Shown here: positions 33,037 to 45,463 of the stretch, piece after piece
Position numbering within the stretch: the first letter of the stretch is position 1
How the letters are laid out: each line of letters opens with the position of its first letter
From: Juglans regia
Taxonomy: Eukaryota; Streptophyta; Magnoliopsida; Fagales; Juglandaceae
DNA: 64,000 nucleotides
NCBI RefSeq assembly: GCF_001411555.2
Contig: NW_023361338.1
Span: 1-64,000 of the forward strand
Direction: 5' to 3'
Translations under genes and position numbers: made by a program
Notes under the pieces: generated by a model
Told to the model about the DNA's origin: nothing
Seen by the model: the letters and a program-made list of their open reading frames with translations, nothing else
Database searches by the model: none

Positions 33037-34491
33037 TTGCTAGGGCTCGTTACGTGGTTGGGCTGCATGGTAGCTAGCGCCGTAGAGGCAAATCGACGTC
33101 CCTACGTTGATCTTGTCTCCACGGTCCCGCAACCCATTCCTGAAATGACTGTGTCTCATCGTGGGCCAAAATTTGTGGATGGAGAAATATGTTTTCAGTT
33201 CTCTAAGGAGGAGATTGCACGATCTGCAGAACCGTTCCGTTTTTCCATTGTTCTAAAGTTTCTAAAACAGAGGCCTTCTTTGGATTCTATACGGTCTTTC
33301 ATTAATAATCGTTGGGGTTTATCATGCATGCCAATTGTCTCCGCTATGAGGAGACCACGGAATGTCTTCATCCGAATGTCCAATGAATTAGATTTCTTAA
33401 AAGCGCTTTCTCGTGAAATCTGTGATGTGAATGGTATTCAGTATAGGGCTTTTCATTGGAAGCCAGATTTCAATGAAGATGAAGAACCTTCGTTGGTTCC
33501 CGTTTGGATCGTGTTGCCAGGGCTCCCTCATAATTTTTATCATGAATCTTTTCTAAAGATCTTCACTGCTCCATTTGGCCGATATATTAGAAGGGATAAT
33601 CCGACGAAATGTGCAACTCGTACGGATGGAGCACGTTTATGTTTGGAGATGGATGCCGCAAAAGAACCGATTCCTTATTTCTGGATTGGGATGCCAGGGC
33701 AAGGAAGGAAGCAAGAAGTGATTTATGAGACGCTCCCAGCGTTTTGTTCTAAGTGTAAGTTGCAAGGGCACAACATAAGTACTTGTAGATTAAAGATTCA
33801 GAAGAATGATGAAAAAATTTGGATTCATAAGGATTCAAAAGTTACGAATTCTGGAAAAGATGGGCAATATGCTAAAAAGAGTGAGATAGATAAAGAACAA
33901 GAAGCGAAGATTGTTCCAATAAATATAGCAGGTTCTATGAGTGAGACATTGAATACACAAATAGAGAAACCTGAGGTAAATGACTTTATTCCTGATGTAG
34001 ATCGGTCGAAAGATGGACAGGATGGTTCTAATCAAGATTCAGAAAAGATAAGTGGTAATGAGGTTGAACAGGAAAAGATTTATCATGTGGAATAGGTTGA
34101 AGTTGATATCCCACCGGGTCTTGTGGATAATGAGGATGTTGTTGGAAAGGCTGGTACTATTCTAGATTCAGAGAAAAGGTGTATTAATGAAGATGAACAG
34201 ACTGAAGAAAAAATTTCAGGGGAGATGGTTTATCACGTGGAAGAGGTTGAAAATGATATAACTATGGACGTAGAAGATTTTCCCATTACAGATGGGGATG
34301 GAGGAATGAATATGGGTGACTCTTTGTCTGAACCGGAGTTGGATTTAAATGTGGAAAATTACTCAAAGAATAAGGATTATGCTACAGAAAATGAGGGTGT
34401 GGAGAGGAAAAAGAAAGGTGTTCGAAAAATGTTTGAAAAAGTCCGCAGTTCAACCCGAGTGGTAGCTTGGTCAAATAAATTTTTCTTATGA
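33037..34491 (+). pseudogene. LINE ORF1 (DUF4283 plus zinc knuckle), one stop
   Basis: Residues about 35-190 form the DUF4283 RNA-binding domain (SIVLKFLKQRPSLDSIRSFI, PVWIVLPGLPHNFY). A CCHC knuckle CSKCKLQGHNISTC follows near residue 240. The tail is acidic and low complexity. A TAG at 34093-34095 interrupts the frame, which otherwise runs on in phase to 34491. A nearby internal repeat (YHVE-stop-VEVDI versus YHVEEVENDI at 34231-34260) shows the stop replaces Glu, a G-to-T change. ORF1 protein normally coats LINE RNA. The start at 33037 is the first in-frame Met; translation may begin slightly later, at the MTVSHRGP Met. Confidence 0.88.
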
Positions 34492-37400
34492 TTAGTTTGA
34501 TTTTAGCATGGAATATTCGAGGTCTTGGAACTTCTCGAAAAAGATTAAAGAAATTGGTTAAGAAAATGAAACCGAAAGTTGTAGTTCTAATGGAACCTTT
34601 TGCAGCTGTGGACAAGCTGCCAGAGTTGCTTCACTTGTTAAATATGGATAAGTTTATCACAAATGAAGGGGAGGCAGGTAAAATTTGGGTGCTATGGCAG
34701 GATGATGTCTCAGTCCAGCTTGTCTTATGCAGAGAGCAGTTCATCCTACTTAGACTAGAGGAGGGTATGACTAATACTCTGTGCGGTTTTGTTTATGCGA
34801 AATGCAATATGGTGAAGAGATGAGAACTCTGGGAACAATTGAATGACCAGGTAGTTGGTTCAGATCCTTGTATTATTATGGGTGACTTTAATATTATTAG
34901 AGAAGATTCAGAACGTCGGGGTGGTAGACCTCGTCCGAGAGCAGCAATGGAAGACTTTAATTCCTGGATTGATCATTGTGGCTTGATTGAAATGAGGTCT
35001 TTGGGCAGGAGGTTTTCTTGGTGTAATGGACAGCAAGGTCTTTCGCGAAGTTGGGGGAAATTAGATCGTTGTTTCATGAATGCTAGTTGTTGAGTAATTT
35101 TTCCAAATGCGGTACTTAGGTACTTAGCGAGATCCACATCTGATCATTCCCCCACGTTCTTGGAAATGAAGAAAGATCCCTTTGCTTATGGCCATCCTCC
35201 TTTTCGGTTTCAGCAAATGTGGATTGAACATCCAGAGTATAGACCATTTGTGGAACAAGTCTGGCAGGAAAAGGTGGATGGTACGGGTCTCTTGAGATTG
35301 GCTCTAAAACTGAAAAAATTAAGGGATGCATTGAGAGTTTGGAATAAGCGGATCTTTGGTAGAACTAAAATTCATTTACAGGAGATTCAATCTCAAATTA
35401 ATTCATTGGAGTCTGTTTTACACCAAGATTGGGATCCAAACATTGAAAAGGAGCTACTGTCGAAAACTGTAGAATTGGCTGATTGGAGGCGTAGGGGAGA
35501 GACTAGACTGGCTCAAATGGCAAAAATTAAATGGAGTGTGGAAGGTGATCAAAATTTCAAATTTTTCCATGCTTATTTGTCTTACAAAAGGAAGAAAAGA
35601 ATCATGGAGATGAGGCTTCAAGATGACACTGTTTTGAGAACACCTGAGGAGGTTCATTTAGGAGCTGTCAATTATTTTTCTTCCTTTCTGCAGAAGGAGT
35701 CTCTTGGAAATGCACCAGATTTATCTCATATCATTTCTCCTGTCATAACAGCGGAGGAAAGTGCAGTATTATGTGATATTCCCTCTATTGATGAAGTTAA
35801 AAAGGCTTTAGATTCTGTTCCCTCTAATAGTGCTCCGGGTCCAGATGGTTTTGGAGCGGGTTTCTTTAAAAGTGTTTGGGATATTATAAAGATAGAAAGC
35901 ATGGCTGCTGTAGAAGAATTTTTTAGAGGTGGAAAATGGCCTAGATTTTATACTTCTTCTTATGTAGTATTGATACCAAAAATGGACATACCATCTGGGT
36001 TTGATAAATTTAGACCCATAAGCCTGTGTTCGGTTTTTTACAAAATTTGTTCCAAGGTAATTGTAAATCGTTTGACTTCTCTTCTTCCAAAAATGATATC
36101 TCTTGAGCAAGGTGCTTTTATTCCTGACAGAAGTATCTTTGAAAATATTAGTCTTACTCAAGAAATAGTGCACTCGATCAATAATAAGATTCATAGTGGG
36201 AATGTGGTTTTAAAACTGGATATGGCCAAAGCTTATGATCACATTGATTGAGATTTTCTTTTGAGGGTGCTTCTTGCCTTTGGATTCTCCAATTCAGTTT
36301 GTAGTTTGAATGGGGAATGTATTTCCACGCCTTGGTATTCCATACTAATGAATGGCACTACGAAAGGTTTTTTCCAGGGAGGTCGAGGGCTGAGGCAAGG
36401 GGATCCGTTGTCCCCTTATTTGTTCATTATTCTGTAGGAAATTCTATCTCGTCTTATAAAACAAAGTGTGGAAGAGAAGAGGTTTGGTCAGTTTTCTCAA
36501 GCCCGTGGTACTAGTTTGATATCACACCTAATGTATGCAGATGATGTTGTAATCTTTACTAATGGTGGTCGCACTTCTATCCGAAATATTCTAAGAATTT
36601 TGGAGACATACGAGAGCTGGACAGGTCAACTGATTAACAAAGAAAAAACTGCTATGTTTTTTTCTAATAAAATTTCCATAGCAAGGAAAATGAACCTCAA
36701 AAGATTGACTGGTTTTTCGGAAGGAAAATTCCCGTTTAAATATTTGTGGACTCCCATTGTTTCTGGAAAACTAAAGATTGCGGACTTGGAGGAATTGGTG
36801 AGAAAAGTTCAGACCAAAATCAATGGGTAGAAAATGAGACTTTTATCTGTGGTGGGAAGAGTGATCTTACTAAGACATGTCCTAACAAGCATGGCTGTGT
36901 ACTTTCTTGCGGTCTTAAGAGTTCCTAAACAGATTATTTATACTTTAAATCGTCTTATGAGTTCATTCTTTTGGGGAGAAAGGGATAGAAGAAGCAAGAG
37001 AAAATGGGTGACTTGGAGGAATATATGTAGGCCTAGTACAGAAGGAGGATTGGGAATTCGACCATTTGAAGAAATGCAAAAAGCTCTTCAATTAAGATTT
37101 GCATGGAAGCTTATGCATGAAGACTCTCTTTGGGCTAATTTTTTTCGGAAAAAGTATGTAGGCAATAAACCTTTCATGTTACTTGGTCCTCAAAAGGGTA
37201 CAAGGTTTTGGTGTATGATTGCAAAAAATATTCCTACTTTTTTGAATTATACTAAATGGAAAATCAAAGATGGAAATGTATTCTTTTAGTATGATAAGTG
37301 GTTGGCACAGGAGTCATTTGCTGAAACTTTGCCTGTGGTTGAGCAACCTCTTCTAAAAATCAAAGATTTCAAGCTTGAAAATGGGTGGGATGTGGATTTT

Positions 37401-38630
37401 TTAGAAAGATTGGTGGGCACGGAACTTGCTGAAAATGTCATTAATGTGTTGGCATGGAGCAAAGAGGGTGAAGATTTACTTATCTGGACCAAAACTGAGA
37501 GTGGGAATTTTACTACAAAGTATGCTTGGGAATGTATTCGAGTGAGAAGTCCTACTCTAGAGGGACATAAATGGATATGGAATAGCATTCTCCCCAAGAA
37601 GTCCTCTGTTTTTATGTGGAAGGCATGGCATGGAGCTCTAGTAGTGGATGATAAAATTAGGCAGATTGGAATCCCACTAGCGTCGAAATGTAATTGTTGC
37701 AAGCAAGGGAAGTATGAAGATATTAATCATGTTTTATTTGAAGGGGAGGTTGCAGCTGGGGTTTGGAAGAAATGTGGTGCTTTGCTTGGGATACGGGTTG
37801 GAAGATTATGGCGTGAAACCTGTCTTAGCTAGTTTTGGAGAGCCTCGAATTCCTCTCAAATAGGAGTCATACTTGGTTTATTGCCTATTATAATTTCATG
37901 GAGATTATGGGGAGGAAGGTGCTCTGCTCGAATGGAGAATAAAGTTGAAACAAGTCAGGTGGTATGGCTTTCTATCAAATACTGGGTAGGTGTACTTGGA
38001 CAAGGACTTACTAAGTTTAAAAAGTTTAATCAGAATGATTCTTACATTCTTGGGTGTCTGAATGTTACTCCTATTCCTATTCAACAACATCCCATTCATC
38101 TCATTTCTTGGTCAAAACCTTTACATGGTAGAGTCAAGTTAAACACGAACGGGAGTTGGCTGGGTAACCCAGGTGTTTCGGGGGCTGGAGGGGTTATTCG
38201 GGATATGCAGGGGTCTGTTTTGTTGGCATTTTCTATGAACTTAGGCTATGGAGATAGTACGCAAGCAGAACTACGGGCGTTATTGGAGGGAATTAAACGT
38301 TGTAAACAATTAAACTTGTCTGCTATTGACATTGAATTGGATTCAAAGGTTGTACTGTCGTGGCTGCAGAAGAATCAGTGTGGCATCTGGTATTTGGAAG
38401 ACTATTGGGAGGAGATTCAGGAGATGATAAAGAACATGGATTATAAATACTCCCATATCTTTAAGGAAGGGAATGCTGTCGCGGATTGGCTTGCTTGGTG
38501 GGGGGCAAGAGTGGGAGATGCGGAATGGAGAAATACTTTAGACTCACCTGCTATGCTGCGAGGTTTGATAAGGATTGATAAATGGGGTCTTGCATCCATT
38601 CGGTGTAAATCACATGAGGCAAGGTTTTAA
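34488..38630 (+). pseudogene. LINE ORF2 (endonuclease, RT, zf-RVT, RNase H), seven in-frame stops
   Basis: The 1380-codon frame has no frameshift. It starts LILAWNIRGLGTSRKRLKKL (endonuclease), with MGDFNIIREDSERRGG and STSDHSPTF. RT is at 35800-36830: [47 protein letters not shown] and catalytic HLMYADDVVIF. A zf-RVT region follows (37540-37760), then RNase H (38130-38490: AELRALLEGI, ELDSKVVLSWL, AVADWLA). Stops: TGA 34821, TGA 35091, TGA 36249, TAG 36435, TAG 36828, TAG 37287, TAG 37830. At least three sit where the family has Trp (TGG). The first RNase H Asp (usually KLNxDG) is Asn here (KLNTNGSW). The element is therefore dead, but its reading frame is undamaged by indels. Confidence 0.93.
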
Positions 38631-38976
38631 TGCACAAGGGGTTTGCTGAGGGATAGTGCAGATCTCTTGATGCGTAGTGTCAAGCTTGGGACGGGGGTTA
38701 CTTCCAACCCGTATCCCAAGCGTAGTGCTGAACTCTGCTGTTGGTTTCTTTTTTATTCTTGAGTTGCTCGTTAGGCTTGTTTAGAAGGTTTTTTATGTCA
38801 GTTCTTTTATATTTTGGTTGGTTTGGTTATTTGTTTGTAATTCGTTGGGTAGATTTTAAGAGATATTTTGGTGATTGTAACTATGGTTTTCCTCCACCAC
38901 AAGTGAGGGTTCATTAATAAATTCTGGCAGGGGTCACTATTGGACATGTGACTTCCTTCTCTTTCATAAAAAAAAA

Positions 38977-38989
38977 ATGACTTGTTTGC
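38977..38989. repeat. LINE target site duplication, right (ATGACTTGTTTGC)
   Basis: Matches 32809-32821 at all 13 positions. Confidence 0.9.
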
Positions 38990-40356
38990 AGTTTTTAGAA
39001 ATGGTATATGCTTATTGAGCTTTCATATGTTGTACACAAGTATATGTTTTAGCATGTTATAATTCTTTCAAGCTATACACGTGATGCACTCTTGGTATAT
39101 GACATAAATACATGACATTGTTGCATGAAAGTTACATGGTCACATGTCACATGTTTTGCGGTTGTGCATTCAAAGAAATGATTTGTCCTGACACTAATGC
39201 TAGGATGGGGGAATATCCTAGTGGAACTCCTCTGTCCACTCTAGAGTGCTTAAATTAGAGCGGTAACCCCTAAATGGACGAAGTACAGTTAATGAATTTT
39301 GACTGGGTTCTTTTTAAAAGATTCCTGAGTAAAGTAGTTGCACCTAATGCAAGTGGGTGCAACATATTGAAAAATGCAGTGAAGGCGAATTGCAAACTAT
39401 CATATCATATGGACTCTAACATACTCACATCCGATCAAGGGGGCCAGCAATGTGATGCGGTAACTAGCAGGGAGCCCACGATTCCTAAGAGTAGTTGTGA
39501 GCTATCCACCCTCATTGTTATATGGAATAAGTTGTTAAAGTCTATATAAGAAATATAAATATGTATTTTGTTACATGTTTACTTTGTTACATTGATACAT
39601 GGTTACAAGATTGGTGATTTTTGAATAAGGTTGCATATGGGACAAAAATATGTTTTTGGTCAAAGTACATATTCATGCTCATGCATTCATACTTATTGTG
39701 TACCTTATAAATGTTTATATTATCTTTGTGTATGTTTTTTGTTTAACTTACCAGTAGTTTCCACTACCATCCCTCCTGGCAGAATGGTAGAAGTTGTGAT
39801 AGGACTGATAGATAGTGATGGTAAAACGCCAATGAGAGGATTCCCTAGAGAAGAAGGAGAAACTTAGGGATGAGACCAACAAGAGAGGCACGAGTGGGGC
39901 GGCATCTAGTTCTCGGCTCACTAGGAAGGAAAATCTTGAAGAAGCAGTGATCCTCATCACAGGATTACTGGAGTGAGCAAAAGAAATTCAGAACATTTTG
40001 ACCCCATACGATGATTTCACTTGGAAAGTGGAATGACATAAATAATTACGTTCTGATACATTATAATGGTACTTTTGGAAATAGGGTTTATGGTTTAAAA
40101 CCCTCATTTTGTATTTGGGAGATCTTTTGAAACAATTATTTTGGGGGATATATAGATGTTTAATTTGGTACCATATCTAATTGCTCAAACTTTAATTAGA
40201 AATGAATCTTTTCTGTTGAGATTATTCCATACTGCTAGACACATGCTGGATGTGTTACTTGTTAACTGTTATGAACGAGGGGTATGTGACATTGGGTTAC
40301 ATGTCCCGACATTGTAGCCTCACTCAAATCCCAAGCGAGGTCTAGGGTATCACATC
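38990..40356 (+). mobile_element. LTR-like block continuing past the LINE
   Basis: Continues the sequence interrupted at 32821. It holds 'gtttaacttaccagtagttt' and 'ccactaccatcc', then ends 'caagcgaggtctagggtatcacatcc'. That terminus is inverted relative to 30566. No domain is recognised in the short open frames at 39274-39549 and 39631-39867. Confidence 0.45.
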
Positions 40357-41125
40357 CAAAGTCTCCCCAAGGCATGTCCTGCTCTACAATAAGTTTTTTT
40401 TTTTTTTAATTTTCATTGTTTGATTATTTTAATGAAAATTATGAATGATAAAATTTTTAGATACACATATGTCAAAATGCATCTACTTCGTGAAGGGGCT
40501 TTAACACATGCGATGTGGAATTAAGTTTCTAAAGTTAAGGTTAGGAAGCTTTTGCTTTTAACATTGATGGTGCATCTTGTTCATAGTCTTATATTTTGTA
40601 GAGTTTTATCTGAGGAAGTTACGGATGAATTTAATGGATTTTGAAGTTATAATATAGATTCATGTATGGTGTATGGTATCTCATGACAATTGGTGGATTG
40701 TATTTTATGTTCTATAGGTAACGCAATTCTATCGCCAAGTACAAGTTGTAAGATTTAGGATCCGAACTTTGGAGAGTTTTAGGTTATTATTTATTGAGGT
40801 TATAATTTTATATGAAGGGTTTTATTATTATTTCATGTGGAGAGTTTTACTTATTTTTTTTTATGGAGATTATTATTTACAATTTTGTGGAGTTCAGATA
40901 ATTGACTGGGAGAAATTATTGTTAGACTTTTAAGCGAACCCATTTTTAGGTTTATATTTTAGGCTCGAATCAAATTCGAAATCACTATGGTTAACACATA
41001 GCGTACTGACATGTACACCCAAATGATTAGAATATTATGCAAGGTTTAGTAATAGAGATTAGAGTGATAATGTAGTTGTTTGAGGTAGTAGCAAATTTCG
41101 AGAAATTTTTATAAGGAGGGAAGAT
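40357..41125 (+). other. Unclassified AT-rich sequence before an LTR
   Basis: No coding sequence. It ends in a purine-rich stretch (AAGGAGGGAAGA, 41113-41124) directly before a TGTAACAACCCG LTR start, so it is probably the 3' untranslated part of a gypsy element. Confidence 0.4.
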
Positions 41126-43518
41126 TGTAACAACCCGATCCAAAAATTAGTAGGATATAAGTATGGATAATTTTATTAGGTCAATAATTTGATTTAAAGC
41201 CCATTTAATATTTATGGGCCAAGTTGTAACAACCAACAAGAAATCAAGTTGATGAATTTCTTTAGGCTTTAGAAACATCATGAAAATCCCGGAAAGGTAT
41301 TACGAATAGAGCAATCGCGTAGAATTGAATATGTCAGCATAGTCAGTTTCTAGCCCACTTAGGTGTGATTAAGTTGAATTATTGCATATTTTATACATTT
41401 AGAACCAATATATGTTATTTATTTCATTACATTATTATTGGTTTTAGATGAAAAAATGGTTAAGATGAATAAATCCGAGTTTTGATTTAAATTGGTTAAT
41501 AGCATGATTTATGCTTAATTTTATAAATTCTGATTTAATTGAACAATGTTCATTCACATGCACAACATATTTTTGATATTCTATTATTCTTATTTTATTT
41601 TATTTCTTATTTCCATTATTTTATTTCTAATTTCAAATTCAAAGGACTTTCAAGTGGACAAAATGTTGGAATAACCTAAGAACTTTCAATGAGTGTAGGA
41701 CTCTTCAAAAAAGGATAATGATGGGGTTTGAGAGTAATTCGGATTAGAGTCCAAAATGCGTTAGGAGACAGAATGAATACACTTTAGTATTTTAATCATA
41801 ACTTTCCACTAAAATATCAGATTGATACAATTCTTGATGCGTTGGAAAGCTATCTTAGAGGGCTACAAAGTTGTCTCAAATAAGAATTTCCAAATTCGAA
41901 CTTCTGAAGTACGTACATGGCTACCAAGTTGAGTCCTAAAATTTAAGCGATTTTGTGTGCGGGAATATGAAGACATTAGAGTTTCTTTCCTACCTTATTT
42001 AAGCATATCATTAGCACGAAATTGGAGACTTCTTGGAGAGCAGTGCCGCACATTTGAAGAACTCTTCCAGGGTCCAATTGCTGCTCCAGCCGCGTCCTCC
42101 ATTGCCTACCACCTCCATCTCCATTCATTTGGCTTGCTCTTTTCACTCTCTACTATTTATTTAATTTTAATTTAAAGTTTGTGATTTATTTTTGAGATAT
42201 TTGGCTTGACTTTTGGGTATTTTATTTGCTGTTTATTTAATTCGTATTATTTATTTTTCTCGCTTCTTTAAGCTTTTATTTAACAGTGATTACAATTGCT
42301 ATAGATTAATTTTGAGAATTTTTGATTTGAATACAAGGATGAACCCTAGAATCTTGATTTTGGGACTTTTCAATTTTTAGTTCATATTTTGTCAATTACT
42401 TTCTAATCTAGTTTAATTCTTAGATTAGTTTTATTAATCTCTTAGTTCCGTTGTATATTAGATCAATTAAAGCTTAATTAGGACTTAAATAATTTCTATT
42501 TTATTGTTTAATTTTCAGATTAATTAAGATTGTTTAGTTTAGTTGATTTTTTTTTTATTGTTAATTTCAATTTGTTATTTTTTTTACATTTCATTTTGAC
42601 ACTCAAAAATCCAAAAATATGAATCTAGTTCATGACGAGTGCCATTTTCATTCTTGTTGCACTCTTCCATCCATTGCACATACCATCATTTTTATTTTCT
42701 CTTTGTGAATATTTTCACCATTTTAAACGAGTTTGATTTTTAAGTAATTTTTCCTAATGATACGATTTAGGAATTTATTCCTAATTATTACACGACATCC
42801 TCCTACACTTGGAATAGTTTTTGTGCTACTCATTTTTGAGTGAGTCAAGGTGTCAAAAATGTAATCTTATTTATTTGAGATACTTAAAAATATAAGAATG
42901 AGAACAGTTTACGCCATTAGTCTCTAATGAATATTTAAGATTTTACAAAACGATTTTGGTTTTTTAGACAACAGTTATTCAAAAATGCATTTTGATTTGT
43001 TCGAGGCACTTAGGAGTTGAAATTTATGAAACAAAGTATGCTCTAGTTTCGTATGATTATTTAGGATTTTGTGGTGCAAAGTTATTTTCACTATTTTCAG
43101 AGTGAATAGTAACTCCTATGCCAGTGGCATGTGGCATTCAGTCCAATTATTTTCATATCACAGTGTGAAATGTCCAAATCAGTTTAGAGAAGTTCCATTT
43201 GGACACTCGGTAAGATTTTGCCACACTTGATAAATAATATAAGATGCTTGGCACCAAGAGGAACCATGAGATGAAAATGTGAAGGAAATGAAAGAAAAAT
43301 CAAGATTTGTGATCATGCTACCTAAACCAAACACTATTCCATCCAACAATCCATTTTGTGTCAAAACCAAAGAGGGTTTCAAACCTAGTGAAATCTCAAA
43401 TATATAGAATCTAATTGAAACCCTAAATACTTCATGGAAATCGAAAACCTAAACAGTTTGCCAAATGCTAAATGAAGCCACTATAGCTTAGTTTTTAGTC
43501 ACTTGATTAAATCACTTC
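41126..43518 (+). mobile_element. Gypsy LTR (start visible), end not resolved
   Basis: Begins TGTAACAACCCGATCC after a polypurine stretch, a frequent plant gypsy LTR start. The rest is AT-rich and non-coding. The 72-codon frame at 41957-42175 is not recognised. The right part (about 43100-43518) contains no clear boundary before the next LTR starts at 43519. Confidence 0.45.
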
Positions 43519-44314
43519 TGATGGGATCCAAGATGAGCCTAGTCTTAAAGATCATTTGCAACTTCCAGATGGGTCAAGAAGATCAAGGAGACAATGCAAT
43601 GATTGATGCAATCCACTTGGGACAAGTTTAGCAAGAGCCCAACATTCAAGATGGGGCTTGAAGGATGAAGATCCAGTTTTAATTCATTTGATCAGCTATG
43701 GAAGATGGCAACGACAAGACTTAAAGGCTTGGGCTCTTGAAGGGTTTCAACTTATTTAATTCATTTAAAGAACTTATTTTATTTGTTTAGAATAATTGAG
43801 TTTATTATGGGAAGCACTTAAGGAGGCTTATGCAAGGGCATGTTGGGAAAGTTATTATTTTATTGAACTAGGGTTAGGGTTACTGTAGCCGAGTTACTGT
43901 AGCTCGGCACTGTAGCCGCGGCACTGTTCATCCAGGGGTACTTTTGGAAGATGGGGGTTTATTTTGGCTAGGGTTTCATTAGGTTTTCCTTTAAATACTC
44001 TATGTAGCCTCATTTTAATCAGATTATGAAGTTTATGAAATTTGATGAATTTATTCATTGTGAGTTGAGTTTTACTCCTCTTGTTCTTAATTGAACTTTT
44101 GAACTTATCAAAGGTAAATCACAACCTTTGTGGCGTTCCTCCTTTGTAATCTGGGTTCTTGAGACGGGTTCTTCAACGGGTCTAGATTTTAATATAATCT
44201 AGGTTCTTGAAACGAGTTCTCATCGGGTCAACCTTTGACTTGATTTTGGCTTTCTTGGGGTATTTTCAAATTGACTGTGGGTTCAAGGGATTTCATTCCC
44301 GCGGGTTCATATCA
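43519..44314 (+). repeat. 5' LTR, 796 bp
   Basis: TGATGGGATCC...GGTTCATATCA, matching 46154-46961 almost throughout. Contains 'ttactgtagccgagttactg' and a promoter-like 'ctttaaatactc' at 43990. Confidence 0.9.
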
Positions 44315-44316
44315 TT

Positions 44317-44330
44317 TGGTATCTAGAGTA
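44317..44330 (+). promoter_or_regulatory. Primer binding site (initiator tRNA-Met type)
   Basis: TGGTATCTAGAGTA lies two bases after the LTR, close to the common TGGTATCAGAGC site. Confidence 0.8.
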
Positions 44331-44635
44331 AGGTTTCCAATCAGGTCTGATTCTATCTTTTAATTTTAGCATCCTTAAATTTAATTCTAGGGCTTCATTG
44401 TTCTAGGGTTGCCAAAAAAAAAAAAAAAGAAACAAAAAGTAGGCTGCCGAAATTCTTAGGGTTTTGTGTTTGGCTGAAATTTGCATCACCTAGGGTTTCC
44501 TGCATCTCTAAGTTTGTCAATTGCTTGGAGTGTCGTTTCATTGATTCTCTTCTACTTCATTGTCCATGCTTGTGTGTTTTGAATTCAATTGGTTGGTTTT
44601 CACAATTGAATATTACTGTTTGTGGATGAATTAGA

Positions 44636-44705
44636 GAGAAGAAAAGAAAGGAAAAGAAAAGAAAAGAAAAGAAAAGAAAGGAAAGGAAAAGAAAAGAAAA
44701 GAAAA
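44636..44705. repeat. (GAAAA)n low-complexity tract
   Basis: Tandem GAAAA/GAAAG units in the leader of the LTR element, followed by an A-run. Confidence 0.85.
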
Positions 44706-45106
44706 TTCAAAAAAAAAAAAAAATGAAAAGAAGAAGATGAAGAAAAGAGAAGGTAGAGTATTCAAAGTTGCTACATAGTTACAACAAAGAGAAAGAAAGA
44801 AATTTGTTGATTAAACCTTATGATCAAAGGGGCTGCTGCATACACACTCAAGTTGGTATCTTGTCTTATTGTTACTCTTTCATTCGTATAACTTCATTGA
44901 TTCTCGTGTCATTTTTATTCCTTCATGTTTCTCTTGTTCTTGTTTCCTGGATCTAATTACTAGTTGGGATAAAATAAGGTTGCCTTGTCTTGATTGAGTT
45001 CATTTAGTTCTGAAAGAACTTGAGTGGGAAAGCTCTCGAGATAAAAGGCAAGAGAGTGTGAGACTATTATTGGAAAAAAGCCAACTAAGAGTGAAACACG
45101 AGTTGA

Positions 45107-45463
45107 GTGCCATTATTTGAGTGCAAACACGTAAGGGAGGGTGTGAGGTTTTCCACTAACTTTCTTTTTGTGCAGCACATTATAATGTCTGATCGGAGTA
45201 GCTCATCAGTAAGGGGGAGAGAATATAACTCATCCATTGTGTTGCAAGCCATGCAACAACAGTTTGAGCAGTTGAACTTGGTGTTGGGTGAAGTGAGGGA
45301 TAGTATGGATAATCAAGAAGCAGTGATTAGAAATCTGCAATGTGAGAGAGATAGGAGGCGACGTGAGCCTAGAATTGAGAATGGGTATAAGAATGGAGAG
45401 TTTGGTGAGGATGATGAAGGCTTAACGTTTGAAGTTGGATTGGTACTTGTTTATAAAGAATAG
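45107..45463 (+). pseudogene. gag N-terminal remnant
   Basis: An in-frame Met at 45185 (MSDRSSSSVRGREY) starts the typical leader of gypsy gag proteins, with a short coiled-coil-like stretch (LQAMQQQFEQLNLVLGEVRDSMD). The frame stops at 45463, just where the integrase-derived frame takes over in another phase; the two overlap by 35 nt. The capsid core and zinc knuckle are missing, so it cannot form normal Gag. Confidence 0.7.

Larger units (their letters stand above)
32822..38976 (+). mobile_element. Full-length L1-like LINE with RNase H, 6.15 kb
   Basis: The element is bounded by a perfect 13-bp target duplication and ends in an A-tail (38968-38977). The order is 5' UTR of about 215 bp, ORF1 (33037-34491), ORF2 (34488-38630), and a 3' UTR of about 340 bp ending 'cactattggacatgtgactt'. 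ORF1 and ORF2 overlap by ATGA. Both frames are intact apart from in-frame stop codons. The insertion lies in LTR-like sequence. Confidence 0.92.
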
